Source: an uncultured Lachnospiraceae bacterium
GTDB lineage: Bacteria > Bacillota_A > Clostridia > Lachnospirales > Lachnospiraceae
Assembly: GCA_902787595.1 (NCBI GenBank)
Contig: CADAHD010000137.1
Location: 1-9,663 of the forward strand
Direction of reading: 5' to 3'
Length of the DNA: 9,663 bases
Shown here: in pieces, positions 1-6,471 of the stretch
Layout: each line of letters starts with the position of its first letter
Position numbering within the stretch: position 1 is the stretch's first letter
Notes under the pieces: model-generated
Seen by the model: only the letters and a program-made list of their open reading frames with translations
Told to the model about the DNA's origin: nothing
Database searches by the model: none
Program-made: the position numbers and the translations under genes

Positions 1-294
1 CGGTCCGCTGAAGCGACTTTTGATCTCATCCTCAAGAGCATCGGCTGCACCCGGCGTCTGTATAGTATCAAGCAGTACAACTACAGCATCAAATCTTGAA
101 TAATTGACCAGCCTGAAAATATTCGAATCGCCTATCTCCCTGGCCGGAGTATCCTGATATTTTATATACATGGAAAAAATACAGACATCTAAATCGTCCG
201 AAAATGCCTGTTCCAGAAAGCCTTTGATAAAACGTTCCTGATAGTATTCGTCCGCCTGTCCCAGCAAGAGAGCAATTCTCTTTCTTGCAGCCAT
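1..294 (-). CDS. Periplasmic-binding-protein-like sensor (N-terminal part), possibly of a GGDEF protein
   Basis: This is the first 98 codons of a gene that runs off the left edge. The protein begins MAARKRIALLLGQADEYY and has the alternating beta/alpha pattern of a LacI-type or periplasmic-binding-protein-like sensor domain: a first hydrophobic strand (IALLLG), the helix after QADEYYQERFIKGF, a second strand (LDVCIFSMY), and a third (FDAVVVLLDTI). There is no signal peptide and no helix-turn-helix before the domain, so it is not a classical LacI repressor. From memory, similar N-termini in Lachnospiraceae (QAD, KYQDTPAREIGDSNIF, VVVLLDTIQTPG) belong to cytoplasmic sensor proteins that often end in a GGDEF diguanylate cyclase domain. 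The output domain is outside the window, so that role is inferred. The start is set by ATG 294-292 with GGAGG 9 nt upstream. It is divergent from the trigger-factor-like gene. Confidence 0.7.
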   Translation of the reverse strand, partial: MAARKRIALLLGQADEYYQERFIKGFLEQAFSDDLDVCIFSMYIKYQDTPAREIGDSNIFRLVNYSRFDAVVVLLDTIQTPGAADALEDEIKSRFSGP

Positions 295-344
295 AAGGTC
301 AATCCTCCGGATGTCAACCATAGAATCTACTTACTAATATATGT

Positions 345-373
345 ATTCTACCTTATGGCAGGCTTTAAAGCAA
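345..373 (-). promoter_or_regulatory. Predicted sigma-A promoter for the leftward sensor gene
   Basis: On the minus strand a -35 box TTGCTT (373-368) and a -10 box TAGAAT (350-345) are separated by exactly 17 nt. Transcription would begin near 338, giving a leader of about 44 nt that holds the GGAGG site. The spacer contains CCTGCCATAAGGT directly before the -10 box, a string almost shared with the efp promoter. The -35 box lies beside the rightward promoter's -35 box, so the two promoters diverge back to back. Confidence 0.6.
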
Positions 374-384
374 GAATAACTTGC
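370..384. repeat. Small inverted repeat between divergent -35 boxes
   Basis: GCAAG (370-374), AATAA, CTTGC (380-384) form a perfect 5-bp inverted repeat with a 5-nt centre. It overlaps the leftward -35 box (368-373) and the first four bases of the rightward -35 box (381-386). A perfect 10-bp palindrome, GCTTTAAAGC, adjoins it at 362-371. The position suits a shared operator, but no regulator is identified and a 5-bp arm can arise by chance. Confidence 0.35.
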
Positions 385-409
385 GAATATCTAAGTCACA
401 TGATAAAAT
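381..409 (+). promoter_or_regulatory. Predicted sigma-A promoter for the trigger-factor-like gene and importer operon
   Basis: A -35 box TTGCGA (381-386) and a -10 box TAAAAT (404-409) are separated by 17 nt. The three bases before the -10 box are TGA, giving an extended -10 (TGN) element. Transcription would start near 416, about 18 nt before the ATG at 434. No other good promoter is visible before the binding-protein gene at 1917, so this promoter may serve all four rightward genes. Confidence 0.65.
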
Positions 410-433
410 AACAGCTTATTGGAGGTAATGATA

Positions 434-1873
434 ATGAAAAAGTCAGAATACACAGAAATCGAAGAAAAAGATGAAACAGCTAACGACATCAGCGATGAAT
501 CAGCCGATGATAATCTATCTTCCGCGGATAATAACGATGAAGATAACGAAAACAGCGATGATGACGACAAGCCTTCCGACGATGTAAACGACCTCCCGGA
601 TGATGACGAAAAACCTGCCGGGAACAAAATATCCAAACCCGCGGCCTCTGCCACACCCGCAAAGGATATCGCAAAAAACAGGAAGGCCATCATTTTTGAG
701 ATCGCTCTTGCCGTGCTGGCCGTTATTGTGATCGTTGTTTCCATAGTTATCATAAAACAAAAGAAAAAAGATCCTTCCGGCAATCCTCAGGATGAAATAA
801 GCATTACAACCGGAGAACCCGGTTCGGAACTGGCAGCTGTTGATAATAGCATACTCTTCTCTACCACTCCCGACATTCCCGAAATGGTACAGAATGAAAC
901 CCTGGATTATGAAGCCCTTGTTGCCGAAAACAAGATGTTAAAGCTTAAAGGCTCCGAAGGCCAGGATGTCTATGTTCATAATTATCTAAACAGCGATTAT
1001 TTTAATAAGGAAACGCAGCTTGACGAAAGCGAAGTTGACAAGGTAATAGTCAAGAACATTCTCTCCGGCTATATTGAGCCTGTCAGCGTAAGCCGAAATA
1101 CCGCCGAAATGTACGATACCGTAAGCATCAACTTCGTCGGCACCATGAACGGCGTGGCTTTTGAAGGCGGCACAGCAGACGACCAGCAGGTGACTATAGG
1201 CGTAAGCGCTTATATCGACGGCTTTACCGAAGGCATCGTCGGCATGAAAGTCGGCGAGACCAAAGATGTGCATGTAACCTTCCCCAAAGATTACGGAAAT
1301 ACGGATCTGGCCGGCAAACCTGCAGTCTTTGCAATAACCCTCAACCAGATAATCTCCGGGAACAAAGTACCCGAGCTTACCGATGATATTGTAAACAGCT
1401 TTACAGGCGGAGAACTGACTTCAGCCGCCGAGCTGAGGAAAAACATCAAAAACAATCAGCTCGCAGTACTCATCTGGGATTTCATCGACAGCGATTTTTA
1501 CTTAAGCAGTCTGTCTGAGGAATCCATAAAAGCTTATTACGATAAGATAATAGCTCAGCTGGATGCAAGCTCTCAGCAAACCAATACAAGCGCTGAAATG
1601 CTTATCAACCAGTATTACAATATGGATGTCGAAGCATATAAAAAACAGATGATGATCGAATCTGTTGAAAATATGCGTCATTCAATACTGTATAATGCTA
1701 TTGCCGATAAAGAAGGAATAAAAGTAAGCGATGATGACATTGCCAAGCTGGCTGCGGAGTACGGATATACCGACAATGTTGACGAGTTTGTAAGCACCTA
1801 CGGAGAAGACATGATACACGACTATATCCTTCAGGATAATCTGATGGAATACTTTATCAGTTTACACAATTAA
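434..1873 (+). CDS. Membrane-anchored trigger-factor-like FKBP peptidyl-prolyl isomerase
   Basis: A 479-residue protein likely to act as an extracytoplasmic foldase or prolyl isomerase. Residues 1-82 are very acidic and low in complexity, with many Asp, Glu, Ser and Asn. Residues 85-107 form one hydrophobic transmembrane helix followed by a Lys-rich stop (KQKKKD). Residues 226-309 match the FKBP domain of trigger factor (DTVSINFVGTMNG, FEGGTADD, IDGFTEGIVGMKVGE, VTFPKDYG, FAITLNQI), and residues 312-479 match its helical C-terminal chaperone arm, beginning VPELTDDIVNSF. The N-terminal ribosome-binding domain of trigger factor, with its GFRxGxxP motif, is absent; residues 110-225 hold unassigned sequence instead. 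No signal peptidase site is seen, so the protein probably stays anchored with the FKBP part outside. The orientation is inferred. ATG 434 is preferred because GGAGG (421-425) lies 8 nt upstream; a TTG at 419 and an ATG at 428 are in frame but badly placed. Confidence 0.85.
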   Translation: MKKSEYTEIEEKDETANDISDESADDNLSSADNNDEDNENSDDDDKPSDDVNDLPDDDEKPAGNKISKPAASATPAKDIAKNRKAIIFEIALAVLAVIVIVVSIVIIKQKKKDPSGNPQDEISITTGEPGSELAAVDNSILFSTTPDIPEMVQNETLDYEALVAENKMLKLKGSEGQDVYVHNYLNSDYFNKETQLDESEVDKVIVKNILSGYIEPVSVSRNTAEMYDTVSINFVGTMNGVAFEGGTADDQQVTIGVSAYIDGFTEGIVGMKVGETKDVHVTFPKDYGNTDLAGKPAVFAITLNQIISGNKVPELTDDIVNSFTGGELTSAAELRKNIKNNQLAVLIWDFIDSDFYLSSLSEESIKAYYDKIIAQLDASSQQTNTSAEMLINQYYNMDVEAYKKQMMIESVENMRHSILYNAIADKEGIKVSDDDIAKLAAEYGYTDNVDEFVSTYGEDMIHDYILQDNLMEYFISLHN

Positions 1874-1901
1874 TATTCCGGTCTGAAATTCCGGATAAAC
1901 A

Positions 1902-1907
1902 GGGAGG
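1902..1907 (+). promoter_or_regulatory. Ribosome binding site of the binding-protein gene
   Basis: GGGAGG lies 9 nt before the ATG at 1917. The 43-nt gap after the trigger-factor-like gene holds no convincing promoter and only a weak 5-bp TCCGG/CCGGA hairpin (1877-1895) without a T-run, so read-through into the importer genes is expected. Confidence 0.7.
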
Positions 1908-1916
1908 AAAAAAATT

Positions 1917-2762
1917 ATGAAAAAAAGACTGTTAACTGTAATGGCACTGCTTGGTGTATGCGCTCTCACCGCCTGCAGCAATACCGACGGCGCTGCGTCT
2001 GCCGCAACAGAAGGCGGCAGCCAGAATGCTGAAAGCGATTTCGACTACATCAATAAGAACGGCAAGATGGTCATAGGCATCACCATTTACGAGCCCATGA
2101 ACTTTTATGATCCCGATAACGGCGCTCTTACAGGTTTCGACACCGAGTTTGCAAGCGATGTCTGCGCCCGCCTTGGCTTGGAAAAAGAATTCCAGATCAT
2201 CGACTGGGATATGAAAGAAACCGAGCTCAAATCAAAGAACATCGACTGCATATGGAATGGTCTCACCGTAACCGAAGAACGCCGCGCAAATATGGATTTC
2301 TCAACCACCTATCTTATCAATAAGCAGTGTGTTGTTATCAACTCCGCAGATGCCGGCACCTATACCGATAAGGCAAGTCTCTCATCCGCTATGCTTTCCG
2401 CAGAAAGCGGCTCAGCAGGCGAGAGCGCCATCGTAGATGATGACACTTTAAAGACAGCCAGCTACACGGCTTCCAATTCACAGCAGGATGCTCTGGTAGC
2501 TCTTAACGCCGGAAACTATGACGCGATCGTTATCGATTATACCATGGCCAAGGCTTCTGTAGGCAGCGGCGATTTTGCCAACCTTCAGATCGTAGACGGG
2601 ATCGAGCTTGCTAATGAAGAATATGCTATCGGCTTCCGTGTAGGTTCAGATATGACTGCAAAGGTTAATGCTGTCATCAGCGATATGATCAACGACGGTT
2701 CACTTGAAAAACTGGCGATCAAGTATGATATGCTCGACCTCTATGAGCAGGCCGTAAAATAA
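1917..2762 (+). CDS. Amino acid ABC transporter substrate-binding lipoprotein (SBP_bac_3 family)
   Basis: A 281-residue extracellular receptor for a polar amino acid importer. A lipoprotein signal peptide is clear: MKKR, a hydrophobic stretch, then the lipobox LTAC with Cys20 as the lipidated residue, followed by a Ser/Ala/Gly-rich linker to about residue 42. The family 3 binding fold follows. GKMVIGITIYEPMNFYD starts lobe 1, and LTGFDTEFASDVCARLGL is the typical GFDxD-like region. The NGLTVTEERRANMDFS segment holds the Arg (Arg122 by alignment to the ER...VDFS pattern) that usually grips the ligand carboxylate. YDAIVIDY contains Asp207, usually the alpha-amino contact. The substrate cannot be read from sequence; polar amino acids or cystine are the family's usual range. 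The permease and ATPase follow directly, making a complete importer. The length is normal for the family. Confidence 0.93.
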   Translation: MKKRLLTVMALLGVCALTACSNTDGAASAATEGGSQNAESDFDYINKNGKMVIGITIYEPMNFYDPDNGALTGFDTEFASDVCARLGLEKEFQIIDWDMKETELKSKNIDCIWNGLTVTEERRANMDFSTTYLINKQCVVINSADAGTYTDKASLSSAMLSAESGSAGESAIVDDDTLKTASYTASNSQQDALVALNAGNYDAIVIDYTMAKASVGSGDFANLQIVDGIELANEEYAIGFRVGSDMTAKVNAVISDMINDGSLEKLAIKYDMLDLYEQAVK

Positions 2763-2780
2763 ACGATAAAGGAGCAGGAT

Positions 2781-3464
2781 TTGGGAACTTTTCTTTCCGT
2801 AACCGGAAAACTCGCACAAGGATTTGGAACGACACTTGCACTGTTTTTCCTTACCCTGCTGTTTGCCATACCTCTTGGATTATTGTTTGCCTGCATCTCA
2901 CGCATGCGTTTTAAACCGCTGCGTTTCCTGATGCGGGCATTTATCTATATAATCCGCGGTACGCCTCTGCTGCTTCAGCTGATGATCGTCGTATATCTTC
3001 CCGGCATAGTATTTGGCCATCCCCTTACCAAATGGGAAGTATTCCACGGCAATGTGCCTCTCTCATACTTCTGTGGCGCTTTATTTGCCTTCGTGATAAA
3101 CTACGCCTGCTATTTTGCGGAGATTTTCCGTGGCGGCATAGAGAACATTCCCAAGGGTCAGTATGAGGCCTGCGAGGTATTGGGTATGAGCCGCAGTCAG
3201 ACTTTCTTTAAGGTAATACTGCTTCAGGTGATCAGGAATATAGTAGCCCCCATGAGCAATGAGGTCGTCACCCTGGTCAAGGATACCGCGCTTGCAAGGA
3301 CCGTTTCCGTTGTAGAGATATATTTTGCCGCCAGCGAGATCCTGAGGCTGCAGTTCATTATATGGCCCCTCTTCTATACCGGCGCGTTTTATCTGGGCTT
3401 CAGCGCCCTTGTAACGCTGCTCTTTGGCCTGCTGGAGAAGAAACTATCACGTTATTGGAGATAA
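2781..3464 (+). CDS. Amino acid ABC transporter permease (HisM/GlnP type)
   Basis: A 227-residue inner-membrane permease of the His/Glu/Gln/Arg/opine family. Several hydrophobic segments are visible (about 15-40, 50-77, 95-116, 190-217). The cytoplasmic coupling loop, which contacts the ATPase, is the EAA motif at about 128-148 (YEACEVLGMSRSQTFFKVIL). It is preceded by EIFRGGIENIPKGQ and followed by RNIVAPMSNEVVTLVKDTAL, both characteristic of the family. Only one permease gene is present, so it probably works as a homodimer. The start is TTG at 2781, supported by GGAG (2771-2774) 6 nt upstream and by the absence of any early ATG; the next Met codons fall after the first membrane segment. It begins 18 nt after the binding-protein stop and ends 5 nt before the ATPase gene. 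Confidence 0.93.
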   Translation: MGTFLSVTGKLAQGFGTTLALFFLTLLFAIPLGLLFACISRMRFKPLRFLMRAFIYIIRGTPLLLQLMIVVYLPGIVFGHPLTKWEVFHGNVPLSYFCGALFAFVINYACYFAEIFRGGIENIPKGQYEACEVLGMSRSQTFFKVILLQVIRNIVAPMSNEVVTLVKDTALARTVSVVEIYFAASEILRLQFIIWPLFYTGAFYLGFSALVTLLFGLLEKKLSRYWR

Positions 3465-3469
3465 TTGAT

Positions 3470-4246
3470 ATGGCTTTATTGGAAGTTAGCGCACTGACAA
3501 AATCTTTTGGAGATACAAAAGTATTAAAAGGCATCGATTTCGATATGGAAAGCGGTGAGGTACTCTCCATTATCGGTTCTTCCGGAAGCGGCAAGACCAC
3601 TCTGCTGCGCTGCCTGAATTTCCTTGAGACTGCAGACGGCGGCAGCATAAAAGTCGATGGTGAAGCTGTATTCGACGCTAATGATCCCTCTCTGCTTTCT
3701 CCCAAAGCCATCAGACATAACCGTACTCACTTCGGCCTGGTATTCCAGTCCTTTAATCTGTTTCCGCAGTACAGCGTACTGCAGAATCTTACCCTTGCCG
3801 CAATGTTAAAAGCTAAGGAAGAAACTCCCGGCTTTGCTTCGCAAAAGAAAGCCATTGCAGAAAAACTCGATGCGCAGGCGCTTGAACTTTTAAAGCGCAT
3901 AGGGCTCGCTGAAAAGAAGGATTCATATCCCTGTGAGCTCTCAGGCGGCCAGCAGCAGCGTGTAGCTATAGCCCGCGCTCTTATGCTCACACCGCGCATA
4001 CTCTGCTTCGACGAGCCTACCAGCGCCCTGGATCCGGAGCTCACAAAAGAAGTGCTGCGGGTTATCAAAGATCTTAAAGCTGCAGGCAATACTATGATCG
4101 TAGTCACACATGAAATGGAATTTGCCCGCAATGCTTCGGATAAAGTCATTTTCATGGCCAAGGGCATAATAGAAGAAAGCGGCACTCCGGAGGAGTTATT
4201 CACTTCCCCCAAGAGCCCGCTTCTTAAATCTTTCCTTAAGCAGTAA
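3470..4246 (+). CDS. Amino acid ABC transporter ATP-binding protein (GlnQ/HisP type)
   Basis: A 258-residue cytoplasmic ATPase that powers the importer. All nucleotide-binding elements are intact: Walker A GSSGSGKT (36-43), Q-loop Gln93 in VFQSFNLFP, signature LSGGQQQR (157-164), Walker B ILCFDE (177-182), D-loop SALD (185-188) and switch His214 in VVTHEM. The stretch of about residues 114-135 ([20 protein letters not shown]) seems longer than in typical GlnQ proteins. ATG 3470 is chosen because GGAG (3457-3460) lies 9 nt upstream. The reading frame is open back to 3362, but that extension lies inside the permease gene and encodes no family sequence. The gene sits 5 nt after the permease stop and is translationally close-coupled. 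Confidence 0.94.
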   Translation: MALLEVSALTKSFGDTKVLKGIDFDMESGEVLSIIGSSGSGKTTLLRCLNFLETADGGSIKVDGEAVFDANDPSLLSPKAIRHNRTHFGLVFQSFNLFPQYSVLQNLTLAAMLKAKEETPGFASQKKAIAEKLDAQALELLKRIGLAEKKDSYPCELSGGQQQRVAIARALMLTPRILCFDEPTSALDPELTKEVLRVIKDLKAAGNTMIVVTHEMEFARNASDKVIFMAKGIIEESGTPEELFTSPKSPLLKSFLKQ

Positions 4247-4262
4247 AGCTTTTCTTTTACTG
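4241..4262. terminator. Weak hairpin spanning two convergent stop codons
   Basis: CAGTAAA (4241-4247) and TTTACTG (4256-4262) form a perfect 7-bp stem with an 8-nt loop, covering the last codons of both convergent genes, which are only 10 nt apart. The stem is AT-rich and there is no long T-run on either side, so it is at best a weak bidirectional terminator. Confidence 0.3.
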
Positions 4263-5798
4263 TACTTCCAGATATTCCGACTTGATATAAGCCACTTTAC
4301 CGTTATAGATCACGGCCGTCCAGCCGTCTTTTTCTTCTTCTGCCATCTCATAAGTCGTGCCTGCATAAGCAACGCCCAGCAGATCGGAATTGATATCAGC
4401 CTTTGCGCGTATGTTCACCGTGGAGATAACATTTACCTTGCCTTTAACTTCAAGTCCCTCACCTACAACCTTAAGGTAATCCGATTTGATATAGGCATCC
4501 TTGCCATCGAATATGACATGACTCCAGCCATTAGCCAGCTGCTCTTTGCAGGTAAGCTTGGTTCCGGGAGAAACACTGCCCAGCTTATCAGCTTCGGGAG
4601 AATCGGATGCGCGGACATTAACATAATCCGTAGCTTCCACTTCAAACTCCGCTGCAGGCTTCACTTCCTGCTGGCTTACACTGTCTTTATCGTCTTTTTC
4701 TTTTTCAGCATCATCTGCTGCAGGCTTATCCGCATCATTTTCCGATACAGCGTCATCATCCGTCTGTGAATCCGCCGCTGCTGCAAGGCGAACACCTACT
4801 CCGTCTCTTATAAGCTGTTTCAGCGATGCCATATACTCTTCGTAATCGGGATTGGCATCCATGATCTCCTGATATTCACTGTCAACTCTCTTAAAGAGAT
4901 CCACAACATCATCCTGAGCCGTTACAGCCTGTATATATTCAACTACATCTTCATCAAAGCTGCCGCTGTATATATATAATTCACCGGGAACATCGCCTTC
5001 GGCTTCCTTGCGGCAGACTACCAGCGTCTCCAGCGCAGGAACGGTCTGATCCCATTCCCTGAGCTTCAGATCATAGGATACATATACCATATATGAGTCA
5101 TCATACGGGCCCTTCTTGGTATAGCACTTAAGGTTTCTGTATCCTTCGATATATTCGCTCTTCGCTTCCAGCTTAGCCTGTTCAAGGCTGTCCGTATAAC
5201 TACGCAATGAAGAGTAAGTATCAATATCCTTATCCTGTCTCGCTTTAAAATATCTGCTGATAAGGCTGTTAAGCTCGGCGTCCTCATTGAGCGCCAGCGG
5301 ATCTTCACTTATTACCGCAGCATTTCCGGATGCAGCCAGCTGATCACCCGATGCAGAATTGATAGATACAGCCGTTCCCTTAGGTCCCGGTTCGGAATTG
5401 CGGGAATGAAGCCACACTGCTCCCACCACAACGACTCCTGCTATGATCGTAAGAGCCACGACCAGACATGCAACTCTGTGAGCCTCTATCCATGATCTTA
5501 ATCCGGCCTTGCGAACAGGTTTTTCATCCGCTGAACTCTCCGGCTCTTCCTCTTCTTCCTGCTTGGGCTCATCATCAACAGAGATAATATCGTCCATATA
5601 AAATGCATTTCTAACCAGATCAGCTTTATGCGCATAAGACGGAGAAGGCTCGGCACCACCGGATATCTCACGACTGACCTGTTCCATAATGTCTGCTTTC
5701 TTTGACTGGAGACTGCCTTCTTCGTACTCCGGAAGGGGCGGCATGGCGCTTTCCGGTAAACGATCGTTTCCGTTTTCAGGTATATTATTATTTCCCAT
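4257..5798 (-). CDS. Single-pass membrane protein with two extracellular SH3b domains
   Basis: A 513-residue protein of unknown exact role, probably tied to the cell wall. Residues 1-105 are a charged cytoplasmic-type region with a Glu run (about 81-86). Residues 108-130 form one transmembrane helix preceded by Arg and Lys ([12 protein letters not shown]), which suggests N-inside, C-outside topology. Residues 170-335 form a compact alpha/beta domain with a [16 protein letters not shown] segment reminiscent of NTF2-like folds; this is tentative. Residues 340-383 are an acidic disordered linker. Two bacterial SH3 domains end the protein: about 386-446 ([38 protein letters not shown]) and 453-512 ([37 protein letters not shown]). 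SH3b domains commonly bind peptidoglycan. ATG 5798 is chosen because GGAG lies 8 nt upstream; the longer frame would start inside the tRNA. It follows the tRNA by 22 nt. Confidence 0.85.
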   Translation of the reverse strand: MGNNNIPENGNDRLPESAMPPLPEYEEGSLQSKKADIMEQVSREISGGAEPSPSYAHKADLVRNAFYMDDIISVDDEPKQEEEEEPESSADEKPVRKAGLRSWIEAHRVACLVVALTIIAGVVVVGAVWLHSRNSEPGPKGTAVSINSASGDQLAASGNAAVISEDPLALNEDAELNSLISRYFKARQDKDIDTYSSLRSYTDSLEQAKLEAKSEYIEGYRNLKCYTKKGPYDDSYMVYVSYDLKLREWDQTVPALETLVVCRKEAEGDVPGELYIYSGSFDEDVVEYIQAVTAQDDVVDLFKRVDSEYQEIMDANPDYEEYMASLKQLIRDGVGVRLAAAADSQTDDDAVSENDADKPAADDAEKEKDDKDSVSQQEVKPAAEFEVEATDYVNVRASDSPEADKLGSVSPGTKLTCKEQLANGWSHVIFDGKDAYIKSDYLKVVGEGLEVKGKVNVISTVNIRAKADINSDLLGVAYAGTTYEMAEEEKDGWTAVIYNGKVAYIKSEYLEVQ

Positions 5799-5820
5799 TT
5801 TCATCTCTCCATAAAAACAG

Positions 5821-5892
5821 CGCACCCGGCAGGGATCGAACCTGCATCAACGGCGTCGGAGGCCATCATTCTATCCATTAAACTACGGGTGC
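5821..5892 (-). tRNA. tRNA-Arg (anticodon CCG)
   Basis: A 72-nt cloverleaf can be folded by eye on the minus strand. The acceptor stem GCACCCG/CGGGTGC is perfect over 7 bp with discriminator G at 5821. The anticodon arm is ATGGC - CTCCGAC - GCCGT, giving anticodon CCG (template bases 5857-5859), which reads the Arg codon CGG. The T arm is GCAGG - TTCGATC - CCTGC. The D arm contains the GG of AATGGATAG. The variable loop is 4 nt. CCA is not encoded, so it must be added after processing. No terminator separates it from the SH3b-protein gene downstream. Confidence 0.95.
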
Positions 5893-5901
5893 ATCTGCAA
5901 T

Positions 5902-5930
5902 ATATTACCACAAAATACACCCGTTGTCCA
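5902..5930 (-). promoter_or_regulatory. Promoter of tRNA-Arg and probably the SH3b-protein gene
   Basis: On the minus strand TGGACA (5930-5925) and TAATAT (5907-5902) are spaced by 17 nt, with TGG before the -10 box forming an extended -10. Transcription would start near 5895, about 3 nt before the tRNA. The -35 box begins only 4 nt after the stop codon of the upstream DUF5688 fragment. Confidence 0.75.
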
Positions 5931-5934
5931 GTTT

Positions 5935-6471
5935 TTATGCCATTACAGTCAGCTCTGTTTCAAGCGGCAGGCTTACCTTTCCGCTTTCCCGGTCATAATA
6001 ATATACAGAGTCCGAAAGGACTTCTTCGGGGGATAACTGTGTATCATTCACCTCACGCACCATCCTCCTTAATTCATCAGGGTTTTCTATCCCTCTGTCA
6101 GGCAGCAATATGGTCTCATGAACAGATGAGGGAAGTATATAAATATCCGCTCCCTGCTCCTGCGCGAATTTCTTAAGCACATCCTTATATAAGAGGCAGG
6201 CAGCGCCGTAATACCTCTGCTCATTCGACAAAACATACATCGGCACCTGCGAATGAGCATCCGCCATCTGCTCCAGCAGCTCATCTGCCATCCTCTCAAT
6301 AAATCCGGGATCATTGCAGTTTTCATTTTCCTGCGCTTTCATTTTAATATTATTTATCACCACTTCACGCATAAGCTCACTAATGCCCTGTATAGCTGCA
6401 GGAAGCAGACGGCTGCAGTTTTCTTCCGCTGTCTTGTATAAAAGCTCTTTATCGATCCCCCAGCTGTCCAT
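5935..6471 (-). CDS. DUF5688-type protein, C-terminal fragment
   Basis: An open frame of 178 codons of unknown function. It begins MDSWGIDKELLYKTAEENC and contains YVLSNEQRYYGAACLLY, ILPSSVHETILLPD, REVNDTQLSPEEVLSDSVYYYDRE, all of which I recall as the conserved C-terminal half of DUF5688 proteins of Lachnospiraceae. It overlaps the preceding frame by 23 nt and lies in the +1 frame relative to it. No GGAGG-like site precedes the ATG at 6471, and a TAG stop lies in frame just upstream, so independent translation would be weak. I read it as the distal half of a broken gene. Translational coupling to the upstream frame is possible but less likely. No signal peptide or membrane segment is visible. 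Confidence 0.6.
   Translation of the reverse strand: MDSWGIDKELLYKTAEENCSRLLPAAIQGISELMREVVINNIKMKAQENENCNDPGFIERMADELLEQMADAHSQVPMYVLSNEQRYYGAACLLYKDVLKKFAQEQGADIYILPSSVHETILLPDRGIENPDELRRMVREVNDTQLSPEEVLSDSVYYYDRESGKVSLPLETELTVMA

Noticed and set aside
312..317. Perfect TTGACA on the minus strand upstream of the sensor gene
   Set aside because: No -10 box follows at 16-18 nt; that position falls at the ribosome binding site and start codon.
419..433. TTG start at 419 (or ATG at 428) for the trigger-factor-like gene
   Set aside because: These codons overlap or crowd the GGAGG at 421-425; the ATG at 434 is 8 nt after it.
391..783. Minus-strand open frame of 130 codons rich in Ser and Phe
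   Set aside because: It is the antisense shadow of the acidic, Asp/Glu-rich start of the trigger-factor-like protein.
1877..1895. TCCGG/CCGGA hairpin between the trigger-factor-like gene and the binding-protein gene
   Set aside because: Only a 5-bp stem with a 9-nt loop and no T-run, so not a credible terminator.
3362..3469. Upstream extension of the ABC ATPase frame
   Set aside because: It lies within the permease gene in another frame and encodes no ABC ATPase sequence; the ATG at 3470 begins the conserved domain.
5799..5825. Longer start for the SH3b-protein gene at 5825
   Set aside because: It begins inside the acceptor stem of tRNA-Arg. The ATG at 5798 has GGAG at the proper distance.
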